Positions 53,004-61,449 of a stretch of DNA of 64,000 nucleotides are shown here, one piece after another. The first letter of the stretch is position 1; each line of letters opens with the position of its first letter. The translations under genes and the position numbers were made by a program. The notes under the pieces are model-generated. The model was not told the DNA's origin, did no database searches, and worked only from the letters and a program-made list of their open reading frames with translations. This stretch comes from Ottowia flava. GTDB lineage: Bacteria; Pseudomonadota; Gammaproteobacteria; Burkholderiales; Burkholderiaceae_C. The DNA lies in NCBI RefSeq assembly GCF_042680565.1, contig NZ_JBHUEJ010000007.1, forward strand, positions 62,001 to 126,000, given 5' to 3'.

Positions 53004-53825
53004 ATGGAAATGGTGGACATCGACGGCGTTTTTCTCGAAGTGCAACCCATCGCCGCCCCGCCCGGCAGCGATCCGGCGCTGGCGCCGCTGGTGTTCCTGC
53101 ACGAAGGCCTGGGCTCGGTCGCCATGTGGCGCGACTGGCCGGCCAGCCTCTGCGCAGCCACTGGGCGCGCGGGTTGGCTGTATTCGCGGCGCGGCTACGG
53201 CCAGTCCAGCCCGGTGCCGGACGTGCGTGGGCCATCGCGCGAAGGCGCGGACGGCCGCCGCAGCGGGCGGCTCTTGCCCGACTACATGCACCGCGAGGCG
53301 CTGAACGTGCTGCCCCAGTTGCTGGCGCACCTGGGCTTGGCGCGGCCGGTGTTGATCGGCCATTCGGACGGCGCCACCATCGCCCTCATCCACGCCGCGC
53401 ACCACCCCGTGGCCGCGTGTGTGGTGCAGGCACCGCACGTGATGGTGGAAGGCGTCTCGGTCCAATCCATCGCCGAAGCGCGCGACGCCTTCAGCACCAC
53501 GCCGCTGCGCGAGCGCCTGGGCCGCTACCACGCCGACGTGGACGGCGCCTTCTGGCAATGGAACGACGTGTGGCTGAGCGAGGCCTTTCGCGCCTTCGAC
53601 ATCCGCGATGAGATCCGCGGCATCCGCGCACCGCTGCTGGCGATCCAGGGCCTGGATGACCAGTACGGCACGCTGGCGCAGATCCACGACATCGGCCGGG
53701 CTGTGCCGCAGGCCGAGCTGCTGGAAGTGCCTGACTGCGGGCATTCGCCGTTCAAGGACCAGCCTGAGGTGGTGAACGCGGCGATCGCCGACTTTCTGCG
53801 CCGCAGAGTCCCGGCCGGCGTCTGA
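53004..53825 (+). CDS. Alpha/beta-fold hydrolase
   Basis: The 273-residue alpha/beta hydrolase starts MEMVDIDGVFLEVQPIAAPP. It has the oxyanion HEGLGSVAMW, the nucleophile elbow GHSDGA (Ser), the acid LDDQYG and the catalytic His in DCGHSPFKDQP. It is probably a cytoplasmic esterase or lactonase. ATG 53004 and 53010 are alternative starts; neither has a strong ribosome-binding site. It is divergent from the beta-propeller gene (79 bp between). Confidence 0.88.
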   Translation: MEMVDIDGVFLEVQPIAAPPGSDPALAPLVFLHEGLGSVAMWRDWPASLCAATGRAGWLYSRRGYGQSSPVPDVRGPSREGADGRRSGRLLPDYMHREALNVLPQLLAHLGLARPVLIGHSDGATIALIHAAHHPVAACVVQAPHVMVEGVSVQSIAEARDAFSTTPLRERLGRYHADVDGAFWQWNDVWLSEAFRAFDIRDEIRGIRAPLLAIQGLDDQYGTLAQIHDIGRAVPQAELLEVPDCGHSPFKDQPEVVNAAIADFLRRRVPAGV

Positions 53826-53901
53826 GCCGCCGTATCCCGGCCAGCGTCTGGACCGCCAGCGGCCCTCCGGCGTCAGCGTCGGCGCCGCGCGCTGCCTCCG
53901 C

Positions 53902-54519
53902 CTACTGGTCCAGCCAGTCGCAGATGCCGCGCCACTGCGCCAGGTCGCGCGCCACGCGGCCGGGGGCGATGTCGAACAGGGTCAGACCGCGCGCGGCCAG
54001 GTGCACGTAGTTCTGCGTCGGGCGCAGCATGCCGAGCACCGGCAGGTGCAGGCCCTCGACGAACTGGCGCAGCTGGTCGGCCGACAGGGTGCGCTCATCC
54101 ACGCGCATGCCGACGATGCCGATGTCGCGCGGCTCGCCGCTGCGCAGCTCGGCCACCTTGTCCAGGAATTCGCGCGTGGCGTAGATGTCGAAGATGCTGG
54201 GCTGCACGGGCACCAGCACCTTGTCGGCCAGGCGCATCACCTCGCGCAGGCGCGTGCCGTGCAGGCCGGCGGCGGTGTCCAGCACCACGTGCGTCGTGCC
54301 CTTGGGCGGGCGCACGATGAAGTCGCGCTGCACGTCCCACGCGGCAATCGGCTTGGCAGCTTCGGGCCGCAGGCCCAGCCACAGGCGGGATGACTGCTGC
54401 CGGTCCACGTCGCCCAGCATCACCGAATGGCCCTGGTTGGCAAAGTAGCCGGCCACGTTGGTGGCCAGGGTGGATTTGCCCACCCCACCCTTGGGGTTGG
54501 CGATCACGACGATCGGCAC
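53902..54519 (-). CDS. ParA-family ATPase (orphan)
   Basis: The 205-residue protein starts PIVVIANPKGGVGKSTLATN, the deviant Walker A of ParA/MinD ATPases. It also has the switch motif GDVDRQQSSRLW and VLDTAAGL. No ParB gene or parS-like site is nearby, so it is more likely an orphan positioning ATPase than a chromosome partition factor. The start is GTG 54519 with AAGGAAG before it. It stands alone on the minus strand with a repeat between it and the TauE/SafE gene. Confidence 0.9.
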   Translation of the reverse strand: MPIVVIANPKGGVGKSTLATNVAGYFANQGHSVMLGDVDRQQSSRLWLGLRPEAAKPIAAWDVQRDFIVRPPKGTTHVVLDTAAGLHGTRLREVMRLADKVLVPVQPSIFDIYATREFLDKVAELRSGEPRDIGIVGMRVDERTLSADQLRQFVEGLHLPVLGMLRPTQNYVHLAARGLTLFDIAPGRVARDLAQWRGICDWLDQ

Positions 54520-54640
54520 GGCTACTTCCTTCTGAGTTGGTGTGTGGTCGGCGCCCCAGACGCCCAGCCACGTATGTTAGCGGTTGTACAGGGCCCACCA
54601 GCCGCTGCGCGCCCACGGATGGGCCACATGGCCGCTTTTG

Positions 54641-54700
54641 AATGATTTGTGCCGTCAGCCCCACAACCACCAGCACTGGAAGCTCCTCGATTTATAGCAA
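54641..54700 (-). repeat. 60-bp repeat copy overlapping the TauE/SafE stop codon
   Basis: Reverse copy (gtgccgtcagccccacaacc then accagcactggaagctcctc and GATTTATAGC). The stop codon TAA of the TauE/SafE gene (54692-54694) lies inside it. Confidence 0.75.
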
Positions 54701-55453
54701 ACTGGCCGCCACCGCGTCCCACACCAGCTTCACGCCCGTCAGCAACATGCCGAGGTAGATGAAGCGGTAAAACAGCTTTTGGTCGATGCGCCGTGCGATG
54801 CGCACGCCCAGCCACACGCCCACCGGCGCCAGCGGCAGCAGCACCAGCGAGGTGCCCAGGTTGCGACCGTCCAGCAGGCCCAGCCAGGCGTAGGGCACCC
54901 ATTTGGCCAGGTTGATGACGAAGAAGAAGTACGCCATCGTGCCCGTGAAGACGATCGGCGACAGCTTCAGCGGGATGACGTAAGCGTTGACCGGCGGTCC
55001 GCCCGCGTGGGCCACGAAGCTGGTGAAGCCCGACGTCGCCGTCAGCACCGCGCCCCACCAGCGCGGCGGCGGCGCACTGTCGGCGCGTGGCGGAAACAGC
55101 AGGCGCTGCGCCAGAAACGCCAGCGTGAACACGCCCACGATGCCGGCCACCCATTCCACCCGCATCAGCCGAAAAGACAGCGTGCCGATCACGATTCCGA
55201 CCAGCCCCCAGGGCAGCAGGAACGTCAACAGGCGCCGGTCAAAGTCCTTGCGGAAGGCGGCGATGCCCAGCAAGTCCATCACCAGCAGCACCGGCATCAG
55301 GATCGCAGCAGCCTGCGGCACCGTCACCGACAGCGCCATCAGCGGCACCGCCAGCGAACCGAAACCTGCGCCGAAGCCGCTCTTGCTGATGCCCAGCAGA
55401 AGCACCGCCGGGATGGCGACGACGTAAAAGCCCCAATCGGTGATGACGGTCAT
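54692..55453 (-). CDS. TauE/SafE-family sulfite or sulfonate exporter
   Basis: The 253-residue membrane protein has seven to eight hydrophobic helices and family patterns GISKSGFGAGFGSLAVPLMA near the N-terminus and TSGFTSFVAHAGGPPVNAYV in the middle. TauE/SafE proteins are predicted to export sulfite or small sulfonates, so the substrate is inferred from the family. The last codons and stop are formed by the start of a repeat copy. Confidence 0.9.
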   Translation of the reverse strand: MTVITDWGFYVVAIPAVLLLGISKSGFGAGFGSLAVPLMALSVTVPQAAAILMPVLLVMDLLGIAAFRKDFDRRLLTFLLPWGLVGIVIGTLSFRLMRVEWVAGIVGVFTLAFLAQRLLFPPRADSAPPPRWWGAVLTATSGFTSFVAHAGGPPVNAYVIPLKLSPIVFTGTMAYFFFVINLAKWVPYAWLGLLDGRNLGTSLVLLPLAPVGVWLGVRIARRIDQKLFYRFIYLGMLLTGVKLVWDAVAASLL

Positions 55454-55498
55454 GGTGGGGCGTCGCTGGCGTATGTTTGGGCTGGCAGCGCAAACTGA

Positions 55499-55555
55499 TT
55501 GCTATACCAACGATAGCTGGCTGCGCTGATGGCTCTAAGGCTTAGAGCAATTCGC
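55499..55555 (+). repeat. 60-bp repeat copy overlapping the RutE-like stop codon
   Basis: Forward copy (acgatagctggctgcgctga then tggctctaaggcttagagca). The stop of the nitroreductase gene (55542-55544) lies in its end. Confidence 0.75.
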
Positions 55556-56129
55556 AGGCCTGATCGAATGGCAGACGTGGGTTGCGCGCGAACAACTTGC
55601 TGTCGTCGCCGTGGCCCAGGTTGACGAGGAAGTTGGCCTTGAAGCGGCTATCGGGGAAGAAGGCGGCGTTCACTTTCTCGATGTCGAAACCGCTCATCGG
55701 CCCGCAGTCCAGCCCCAGCGCGCGCGCGGCGATGATCAGGTAGGCGCCGCCCAGCGTGCCGTTGCGCAGTGCCGTGGCCTGCGCCAGCGCCGGGTTGCCG
55801 GCGAACATCTCGCGCGCGCCTTCGCCGTGCCAGACCTGCGGCATGTGCTCGAAGAACTGCGTGTCGGTGGCGACGATGGCGGTCACCGGCGCCGTCATCG
55901 TCTTGTCCACGTTGCCGGGCGACAGGCAGTCCTTCAGGCGCGCCTTGCCTTCGGGCGTGCGCACGAAGACGTAGCGCGCGGGCTGGGTATTCATTGAGGT
56001 GGGGCCGAGTGCCGCCAGCTCGTACACCTGGCGCAGCAGTTCGTCAGGCACGGGCTGAGGGGTGAAGCCGTTGGCGGTGCGCGCCTGGCGGAACAAGGTG
56101 TCGAGGGCAGCGGAATCGATGGCCGACAT
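55542..56129 (-). CDS. rutE: RutE-like malonic semialdehyde reductase / nitroreductase family
   Basis: The 195-residue FMN-dependent oxidoreductase is of the nitroreductase fold, with RutE/HadB-type pattern ARTANGFTPQPVPDELLRQV, GPTSMNTQPARYVFV, NGTLGGAYLIIAARALGLDC and MSGFD. RutE reduces malonic semialdehyde to 3-hydroxypropionate in uracil catabolism; no other rut genes are in the window, so an alternative substrate is possible. The start is ATG 56129. The last residues overlap a 60-bp repeat copy. It is divergent from the TRIC-like gene (88 bp between). Confidence 0.85.
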   Translation of the reverse strand: MSAIDSAALDTLFRQARTANGFTPQPVPDELLRQVYELAALGPTSMNTQPARYVFVRTPEGKARLKDCLSPGNVDKTMTAPVTAIVATDTQFFEHMPQVWHGEGAREMFAGNPALAQATALRNGTLGGAYLIIAARALGLDCGPMSGFDIEKVNAAFFPDSRFKANFLVNLGHGDDSKLFARNPRLPFDQACELL

Positions 56130-56217
56130 GGAAATGCTCGGGTGGGGAAGAAGAAACAAGGGCGCCACTGTAGCCCCTTGCGCAGGGCCCTGCGCCGCGC
56201 TTGCACAATAGCCGCCC

Positions 56218-56868
56218 ATGGACCTGATCACCTCGCTGCCCGCTTCCTGGGGGCATACCTTGCGCGTGACAGTGGAAGTCATCGGCACGGTGGCGTTTGC
56301 ACTGTCCGGCATTCTGGCGGGCATGCGCAAACGCATGGATGTGTTCGGCATCACCGTACTGGGGTTCCTCGCGGCGTTCGGCGGTGGCACCTTGCGCGAC
56401 ATCCTGCTGGATCGCCGCCCCTTTGTCTGGGTGTCCGAGACGGCCCTGCTCTGGCTGGTACTGGGCCTGTGCGCCTCGTCGATGGTGCTGCTGCGCGGCG
56501 GCAGGCGGCGCATCAGCGACCAGGCCATTCAGGTGGCCGACGCGTTGGGGCTGGGGCTGTTTGCCGCCTCTGGCGTGCAGTATGCGCTGGTGGCGCAGTT
56601 GCCCGCGCTGGTGGCCGTGCTGATGGGCGTCGTCACCGGTGTCTTTGGCGGCGTGATGCGCGACATTGCCTGCAACGAGACGCCCACCGCGTTTTCAGAC
56701 CACCGTCCCTACGCCGTGTGCGCCTTCTTCGGCGGCTGGCTGTACGTCGCGGCCCAATGGCTGGGCTGGTCCGCCTGGGCCAGCTTGCTGGCCAGCGCGG
56801 TTTTCCCCACCGGCCTGCGCCTGCTTGCCGTGCGGCTGGACTGGCGCCTGCCCGGCTGGCCAGAGTAG
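56218..56868 (+). CDS. TRIC-like (UPF0126) cation channel family protein
   Basis: The 216-residue membrane protein is of the prokaryotic TRIC / UPF0126 family with internal duplication: two three-helix halves each carrying a GGGTLRDIL or GGVMRDIAC motif. Bacterial TRICs are trimeric monovalent-cation channels. ATG 56218 begins DLITSLPASWGHTLRVTVEV. No operon partner; the LysR gene is convergent. Confidence 0.92.
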   Translation: MDLITSLPASWGHTLRVTVEVIGTVAFALSGILAGMRKRMDVFGITVLGFLAAFGGGTLRDILLDRRPFVWVSETALLWLVLGLCASSMVLLRGGRRRISDQAIQVADALGLGLFAASGVQYALVAQLPALVAVLMGVVTGVFGGVMRDIACNETPTAFSDHRPYAVCAFFGGWLYVAAQWLGWSAWASLLASAVFPTGLRLLAVRLDWRLPGWPE

Positions 56869-56902
56869 CCCGCCGCCCCAACGCTTGACGGCGAGGCCAA
56901 AC

Positions 56903-57799
56903 CTACGCCGTCAGACGCGCTTTGAGAAAGTCGATGACCGCTCGAACCCGGCGCGGCACGTAGGCGCGCGACGGATACAGCAGCCAGGCAGCGGTGCCGA
57001 AGTCGGGGGCGGCCAGTTGGTAGGCCGGAAACAGATTCACCAGCCGCCCGGCTGCGATGTCGGCGTCTACCAGCCAGTGCCCAAGCATCGCGACGCCCAA
57101 TCCGTCCAGCGCTGCACGACGCAGGGCCATGGCCGAGGACACGACCAACCACCCGTGCACATCGACCACGTCCACGTGGCCCTCTGGGTCCTGAAAAGCC
57201 CACTGCGTCCGAAACCCCGGCTTGGGAAAGCGCAGACAGGTGTGGTCGGCCAATGCCTGCGGCGCGGCGGGCTGGCCATGCCGTTGCAGGTAGTCCGGGC
57301 TGGCGCACACCCGGTAATGCAGCGGCGCCAGTCGGGCACCGATCAACGATGTGTCCGCCGGTGGGCCCAGCCGGATCGCGAGGTCGATTCGCTCGGCCAC
57401 CAGATCCACCACGTGGTCCGCCAGATGCAACTCCAGCTCCAGCGCCGGGTGCAGCGAGTGCAGTTCGCCCAACAGCGGCACGACCAGGGCCTGTCCAAAT
57501 GCTACGGTGGCCGTCAATCGCACAACGCCTTGCACCTCACCACTGGCCGAGCGTGCCTGGTCGGCGGCCCGCTCCAGCGCTTCCAACACCAGCACCACCT
57601 GCTCGTAGTAGGCAGCGCCCGCGTCGCTGAGCGACACGCGATGGGTGTTGCGTTGCAGCAAGCGCGCCCCAAGCGACGCCTCCAGTGCAGCTACCGCACG
57701 CGACACCGCAGACGGCGCCATATCCAGGCGGCGGGCGGCTTCGGCAAAGCTGCCGTGGTGGGCCACTTCCACGAAGGTTTTCAGCTGCTGCACGTTCAT
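56903..57799 (-). CDS. LysR-family transcriptional regulator
   Basis: The 298-residue regulator has a winged helix-turn-helix (MNVQQLKTFVEVAHHGSFAE then AARRLDMAPSAVSRAVAALE) and a periplasmic-binding-like effector domain. It is divergent from the azoreductase gene and probably regulates it; a candidate operator lies at 57870-57895. The frame is open upstream to 57961 with alternative ATG 57856, but the family N-terminus begins at 57799. Confidence 0.9.
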   Translation of the reverse strand: MNVQQLKTFVEVAHHGSFAEAARRLDMAPSAVSRAVAALEASLGARLLQRNTHRVSLSDAGAAYYEQVVLVLEALERAADQARSASGEVQGVVRLTATVAFGQALVVPLLGELHSLHPALELELHLADHVVDLVAERIDLAIRLGPPADTSLIGARLAPLHYRVCASPDYLQRHGQPAAPQALADHTCLRFPKPGFRTQWAFQDPEGHVDVVDVHGWLVVSSAMALRRAALDGLGVAMLGHWLVDADIAAGRLVNLFPAYQLAAPDFGTAAWLLYPSRAYVPRRVRAVIDFLKARLTA

Positions 57800-57869
57800 G
57801 GCCCAGCACTGTAGGGCAGCCGACGCGACGGGCGCGCCTTGGGTGTGATCGCTCATCGGCGCTGGCCGT

Positions 57870-57895
57870 GCGCATTGCGCAATAGCGCATTGCGC
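57870..57895. promoter_or_regulatory. Candidate LysR operator between the regulator and azoreductase genes
   Basis: Two copies of GCGCATTGCGC separated by AATA. The middle forms a perfect inverted repeat, TGCGC-AATA-GCGCA. It lies about 65-90 bp before the azoreductase start and upstream of the regulator gene, as expected for divergent LysR control. Confidence 0.6.
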
Positions 57896-57959
57896 TCGCC
57901 ATGGTGGTATCCGGCGTGCGGCGCGGCGACAGTGACACATCACCCACCGAAAGGCCACC

Positions 57960-58604
57960 ATGACCGCTTCACCTTATCGACCGATGCTGCTCCGCCTGGA
58001 CAGCAGCGCACGCACCGAAGGCTCGCACAGCCGCCAGCTGGCCGACCAAATTGAAGCCCACTGGCGGGCACGGCACCCCGACGGGCGTGTGCAGCGGCGC
58101 GACCTGGCGACCGAAGCGCCGCCACACATCGACGCGCAGACCATTGCCGGCTTTTACACACCGCCCGAGCAACTCAGCCCGGCGCTGCGCGCCGCCACGG
58201 CCCGGTCGGACGCCTCGATCGCCGAGCTGAAAGTGGCCACCACCCTGCTGATCGCATCGCCGATGTACAACTTTTCGGTGCCGTCACCCCTGAAGGCCTG
58301 GATCGACCAAGTGGTCCGGGCCGGCCACACCTTCACCCTCGAAGGCGGCCGCCCGCGTGGCTTGGTCGAGCGTCCCAGCGCGGTGCTGGCGCTGACCTAC
58401 GGGCTGCCAGGCTACGGCGACCAACTGGCCACGCTGGACCATTTGCGGCCTTACCTGCAGTCCGTGCTCAACTTCATTGGTATCAGGGATATTCAGGTCG
58501 TTTCGACCGAGGGCACCGCCGCTGATCCGGCCCAGCTGGCAGGTATCCCGGCGGCCGTGAAAGAGCGCATCGACAGTCTGTTCAGCGAGCCGGTGACAAC
58601 GTGA
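57960..58604 (+). CDS. azoR: FMN-dependent NADH-azoreductase
   Basis: The 214-residue flavodoxin-like oxidoreductase matches AzoR: LRLDSSARTEGSHSRQLADQ near the N-terminus, SPMYNFSVPSPLKAWIDQV, and the conserved TYGLPGYGDQ. It reduces azo bonds and quinones with NADH. Divergent LysR gene upstream, with the candidate operator between. It is convergent with pcaF. Confidence 0.92.
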   Translation: MTASPYRPMLLRLDSSARTEGSHSRQLADQIEAHWRARHPDGRVQRRDLATEAPPHIDAQTIAGFYTPPEQLSPALRAATARSDASIAELKVATTLLIASPMYNFSVPSPLKAWIDQVVRAGHTFTLEGGRPRGLVERPSAVLALTYGLPGYGDQLATLDHLRPYLQSVLNFIGIRDIQVVSTEGTAADPAQLAGIPAAVKERIDSLFSEPVTT

Positions 58605-58655
58605 CGACAGCACGCTCCCCGTCGCCACCGGCAAGCCCCACCGCCTGACCTGCCA

Positions 58656-59858
58656 TCAAACCCGCTCAAGAATCAGCGCAATGCCCTGCCCCACGCCGAT
58701 GCACATGGTGCACAGCGCGTACTTGCCGCCGGTGGCGTGCAGGCGGTTGACGGCGGTGGTGGCCAGGCGCGCGCCGGACGCCCCCAGCGGGTGACCCAGG
58801 GCGATGGCGCCGCCCCAGGCGTTGACGCGCTCGTCGTCGTCCTTCAGCCCCAGCATGCGCAGCACGGCCAGGCCTTGGGCGGCGAAGGCTTCGTTCAGCT
58901 CGATCACGTCCAGGTCGGCCAGCTTCAGGCCCGTGAGGGCCAGCACCTTTTCAGTGGCGGGCGCGGGGCCAATGCCCATCACGCGCGGCGCGACGCCGGC
59001 GGTGGCCATGCCGACCACGCGGGCCTTGGGCGTCAGGCCGTATTTGCCGGCCGTGGCCTCGTCGGCCAGCAGCAGGGCGCAAGCACCGTCGTTCACGCCG
59101 CTGGCGTTGCCGGCGGTGACGGTGCCGTCGGGCTTGACCACGCCTTTCAGAGACGCCAGCTTTTCCAGGCTGGTTTCACGCGGGTGTTCGTCGGTGTCAA
59201 CGACCACGGCGTCGCCCTTTTTCTGTGGGATGGTGACGGGCGTGATTTCGCGCGCCAGGTGGCCGGCCTTTTGCGCGGCGACGGCGCGCAGCTGGCTGTT
59301 CATGGCCATCTTGTCCTGCGCTTCGCGCTCGATCTTGTAGTCGGTGGCGACGTTCTCGGCCGTCTCGGGCATGGAGTCGACGCCGTACTGCGCCTTCATC
59401 AGCTTGTTGATGAAGCGCCAGCCGATGGTGGTGTCGTACACCGCATTGGCGCGGCTGAAGGCGGATTCGGCCTTGGGCATGACGAAGGGCGCGCGGCTCA
59501 TGCTTTCGACGCCGCCCGCTATCATCAATGTAGCTTCCTGCGCTTTAATGGCGCGGGCTGCGGTGCCCACGGCATCCAGACCCGAGCCACACAGGCGGTT
59601 GATGGTGGCGCCCGGCACGTCGATCGGCAGGCCGGCCAGCAGGCTGCTCATGTGGGCGACGTTGCGGTTGTCTTCACCGGCCTGGTTGGCGCAGCCGTAG
59701 ATCACGTCGGTGACGGCGGCCCAGTCCACGTTGGGGTTGCGTTCCATCAGCGCCTTGAGCGGGATGGCGCCCAGGTCGTCGGTGCGCACGCTCGACAGCG
59801 CGCCGCCGTAGCGGCCGAAGGGGGTGCGGATGGCGTCAACGATAAAGGCTTGGTTCAT
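58656..59858 (-). CDS. pcaF: 3-oxoadipyl-CoA thiolase
   Basis: The 400-residue thiolase cleaves 3-oxoadipyl-CoA into succinyl-CoA and acetyl-CoA, the last step of the beta-ketoadipate pathway. Catalytic residues are Cys90 (RLCGSGLDAV), His356 (GHPLGASGAR) and Cys386 (TMCIGVGQG). The sequence and the neighbouring pcaI and pcaJ genes support PcaF rather than a general acetyl-CoA acyltransferase. A short stretch at about 59518-59555 resembles the 60-bp repeat core and uses codons (ATA, TTG, ATT) rare in the rest of the gene. Confidence 0.93.
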   Translation of the reverse strand: MNQAFIVDAIRTPFGRYGGALSSVRTDDLGAIPLKALMERNPNVDWAAVTDVIYGCANQAGEDNRNVAHMSSLLAGLPIDVPGATINRLCGSGLDAVGTAARAIKAQEATLMIAGGVESMSRAPFVMPKAESAFSRANAVYDTTIGWRFINKLMKAQYGVDSMPETAENVATDYKIEREAQDKMAMNSQLRAVAAQKAGHLAREITPVTIPQKKGDAVVVDTDEHPRETSLEKLASLKGVVKPDGTVTAGNASGVNDGACALLLADEATAGKYGLTPKARVVGMATAGVAPRVMGIGPAPATEKVLALTGLKLADLDVIELNEAFAAQGLAVLRMLGLKDDDERVNAWGGAIALGHPLGASGARLATTAVNRLHATGGKYALCTMCIGVGQGIALILERV

Positions 59859-59887
59859 GGTGTCTCCAGATCAATGAATGTGCGCGG

Positions 59888-60535
59888 TCAGGCCGCGGCC
59901 AGGGGCAATTGGATCAAATCCTGCAGGGCTTCGCGCGTCAGGCCGTCGACCAGGTCGATCACGCGCAGGCCGTCGGGCCCGCATTCGAGTGTCGCCAGGT
60001 CGGTGTAGATGCGTTTGACGCAGCCGATGCCGGTCAGCGGGTAGCTGCATTGGGCGACGATTTTGCTTTCGCCCTTCTTGGTCAGCAGGTCCATCATGAC
60101 CCAGGTCTGCTTGGCGCCCACGGCCAGGTCCATGGCGCCGCCCACGGCGGGGATGCTGCCGGCCTCGCCGGTGCTCCAGTTGGCCAGGTCGCCGGCCGCC
60201 GACACCTGGAAGGCGCCCAGCACGCAGACGTCGAGGTGGCCGCCGCGCATCATGCCGAAGCTGTCGGCGTGGTGAAAGTAGGCGCCACCGGGCAGCAGGG
60301 TGACGGGCTGCTTGCCGGCGTTGATCAGGTCGTAGTCTTCAGCGCCCGCGGCCGGCGCCGGGCCCATGCCGAGGATGCCGTTTTCGCTGTGCAGGATGAC
60401 CTCGCGCCCGGCCGGGATGTGGTTGGCCACCAGGGTCGGCTGGCCGATGCCCAGGTTGACGTAGGCGCCGTCGGGGATGTCCTGCGCCACGCGTCGGGCG
60501 AGTTCGTCTTTGCTTCGTTTTTGGTAGCTGCTCAC
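59888..60535 (-). CDS. pcaJ: 3-oxoadipate CoA-transferase subunit B
   Basis: The 215-residue beta subunit of succinyl-CoA:3-oxoadipate CoA-transferase carries the catalytic glutamate region (SENGILGMGP). With PcaI it activates 3-oxoadipate using succinyl-CoA. The start is GTG 60535 (GTG-AGC-AGC-TAC-CAA); the ribosome-binding site and start lie in a repeat copy that fills the 28-bp gap after pcaI. pcaF follows 29 bp downstream. Confidence 0.93.
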   Translation of the reverse strand: MSSYQKRSKDELARRVAQDIPDGAYVNLGIGQPTLVANHIPAGREVILHSENGILGMGPAPAAGAEDYDLINAGKQPVTLLPGGAYFHHADSFGMMRGGHLDVCVLGAFQVSAAGDLANWSTGEAGSIPAVGGAMDLAVGAKQTWVMMDLLTKKGESKIVAQCSYPLTGIGCVKRIYTDLATLECGPDGLRVIDLVDGLTREALQDLIQLPLAAA

Positions 60536-60570
60536 GCTGATTCTCCTAGGGCCAAAGGCCGATTCAGGCC
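60518..60570 (+). repeat. 60-bp repeat copy forming the pcaJ ribosome-binding site and start
   Basis: Forward copy (ggtagctgctcacgctgatt then ctcctagggccaaaggccga). On the gene strand it reads CTAGGAGAATCAGC-GTG, giving pcaJ a Shine-Dalgarno and GTG start. Confidence 0.75.
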
Positions 60571-61280
60571 GCAGCCTTGAAGCCACCCGCCTGCGTGGCG
60601 ACATGCGCCACCTGCACGATGCGGCTGACGTGGATGCCGGGGGTGACGATGGCTTCCGGGTCCAGCTGGCCCAGCGGCACGATCTCGTGCACCGTGGCGA
60701 CGGTGAACTTGGCGGCCGTGGCCATCACCGGCCCGAAGTTGCGCGCCGCCTTGCGGTAGGTCAGGTTGCCCCAGCGGTCGCCGCGCTCGGCCTTGATCAG
60801 CGCCACGTCGCCATAGATCGGGTATTCCAGCACGTAGTCGCGCCCGTTGATCTGCCGCGTTTCCTTGGCGCTGCCGTCGGCGTTCTTGGCCAGTTCGGTG
60901 CCGAAGCCCGTGGGCGTGAAGAAGGCGCCCACGCCGGCGCCGGCGGCGCGCAGGCGCTCGGCCAGGTTGCCCTGGGGCACCAGCTCCAGCTCGAGCTTGC
61001 CGGCGCGGTACAGGCCGTCAAACACGTAGCTGTCGGCCTGGCGCGGGAAGCTGCAGATGACCTTGCGCACGCGCCCGGCCGCCAGCAGCGCCGCCAGGCC
61101 GGTGTCGCCATTGCCGGCGTTGTTGTTGACGATGGTCAGCTCTTTCGCGCCCTGCGCGACCAGGCCGTCGATCAGCTCGGTGGGAATGCCGGCGGTGCCA
61201 AAGCCGCCGATCAGCACGGTGGCGCCATCCTGCACGCCCGCCAGCGCATCGGCCACAGAGGGCGCAATCTTGTCGATCAT
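60564..61280 (-). CDS. pcaI: 3-oxoadipate CoA-transferase subunit A
   Basis: The 238-residue alpha subunit of the 3-oxoadipate CoA-transferase has the signature GGFGTAGIPTELIDGLVAQG and TIVNNNAGNGDTGLAAL. The start is ATG 61280 with GGAGAC 8 bp before. It is first in pcaI-pcaJ-pcaF. The divergent IclR gene is 245 bp upstream. Confidence 0.93.
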   Translation of the reverse strand: MIDKIAPSVADALAGVQDGATVLIGGFGTAGIPTELIDGLVAQGAKELTIVNNNAGNGDTGLAALLAAGRVRKVICSFPRQADSYVFDGLYRAGKLELELVPQGNLAERLRAAGAGVGAFFTPTGFGTELAKNADGSAKETRQINGRDYVLEYPIYGDVALIKAERGDRWGNLTYRKAARNFGPVMATAAKFTVATVHEIVPLGQLDPEAIVTPGIHVSRIVQVAHVATQAGGFKAAA

Positions 61281-61449
61281 GGGTGTCTGTCTCCGGTCAT
61301 GGGCACGCCACCGGATGGCTGGCGCGCCTGGTTGGGCCCGATGGGTGCGCGGACGCGGCACCGTGGCGCCGTGCTGTCGCGCCCCGCGGGGCGTTCCGTG
61401 TCGCATTGCGCCCCAGCTCCAGCCCATCGAACGCCAGAGAAAGTTCGCA

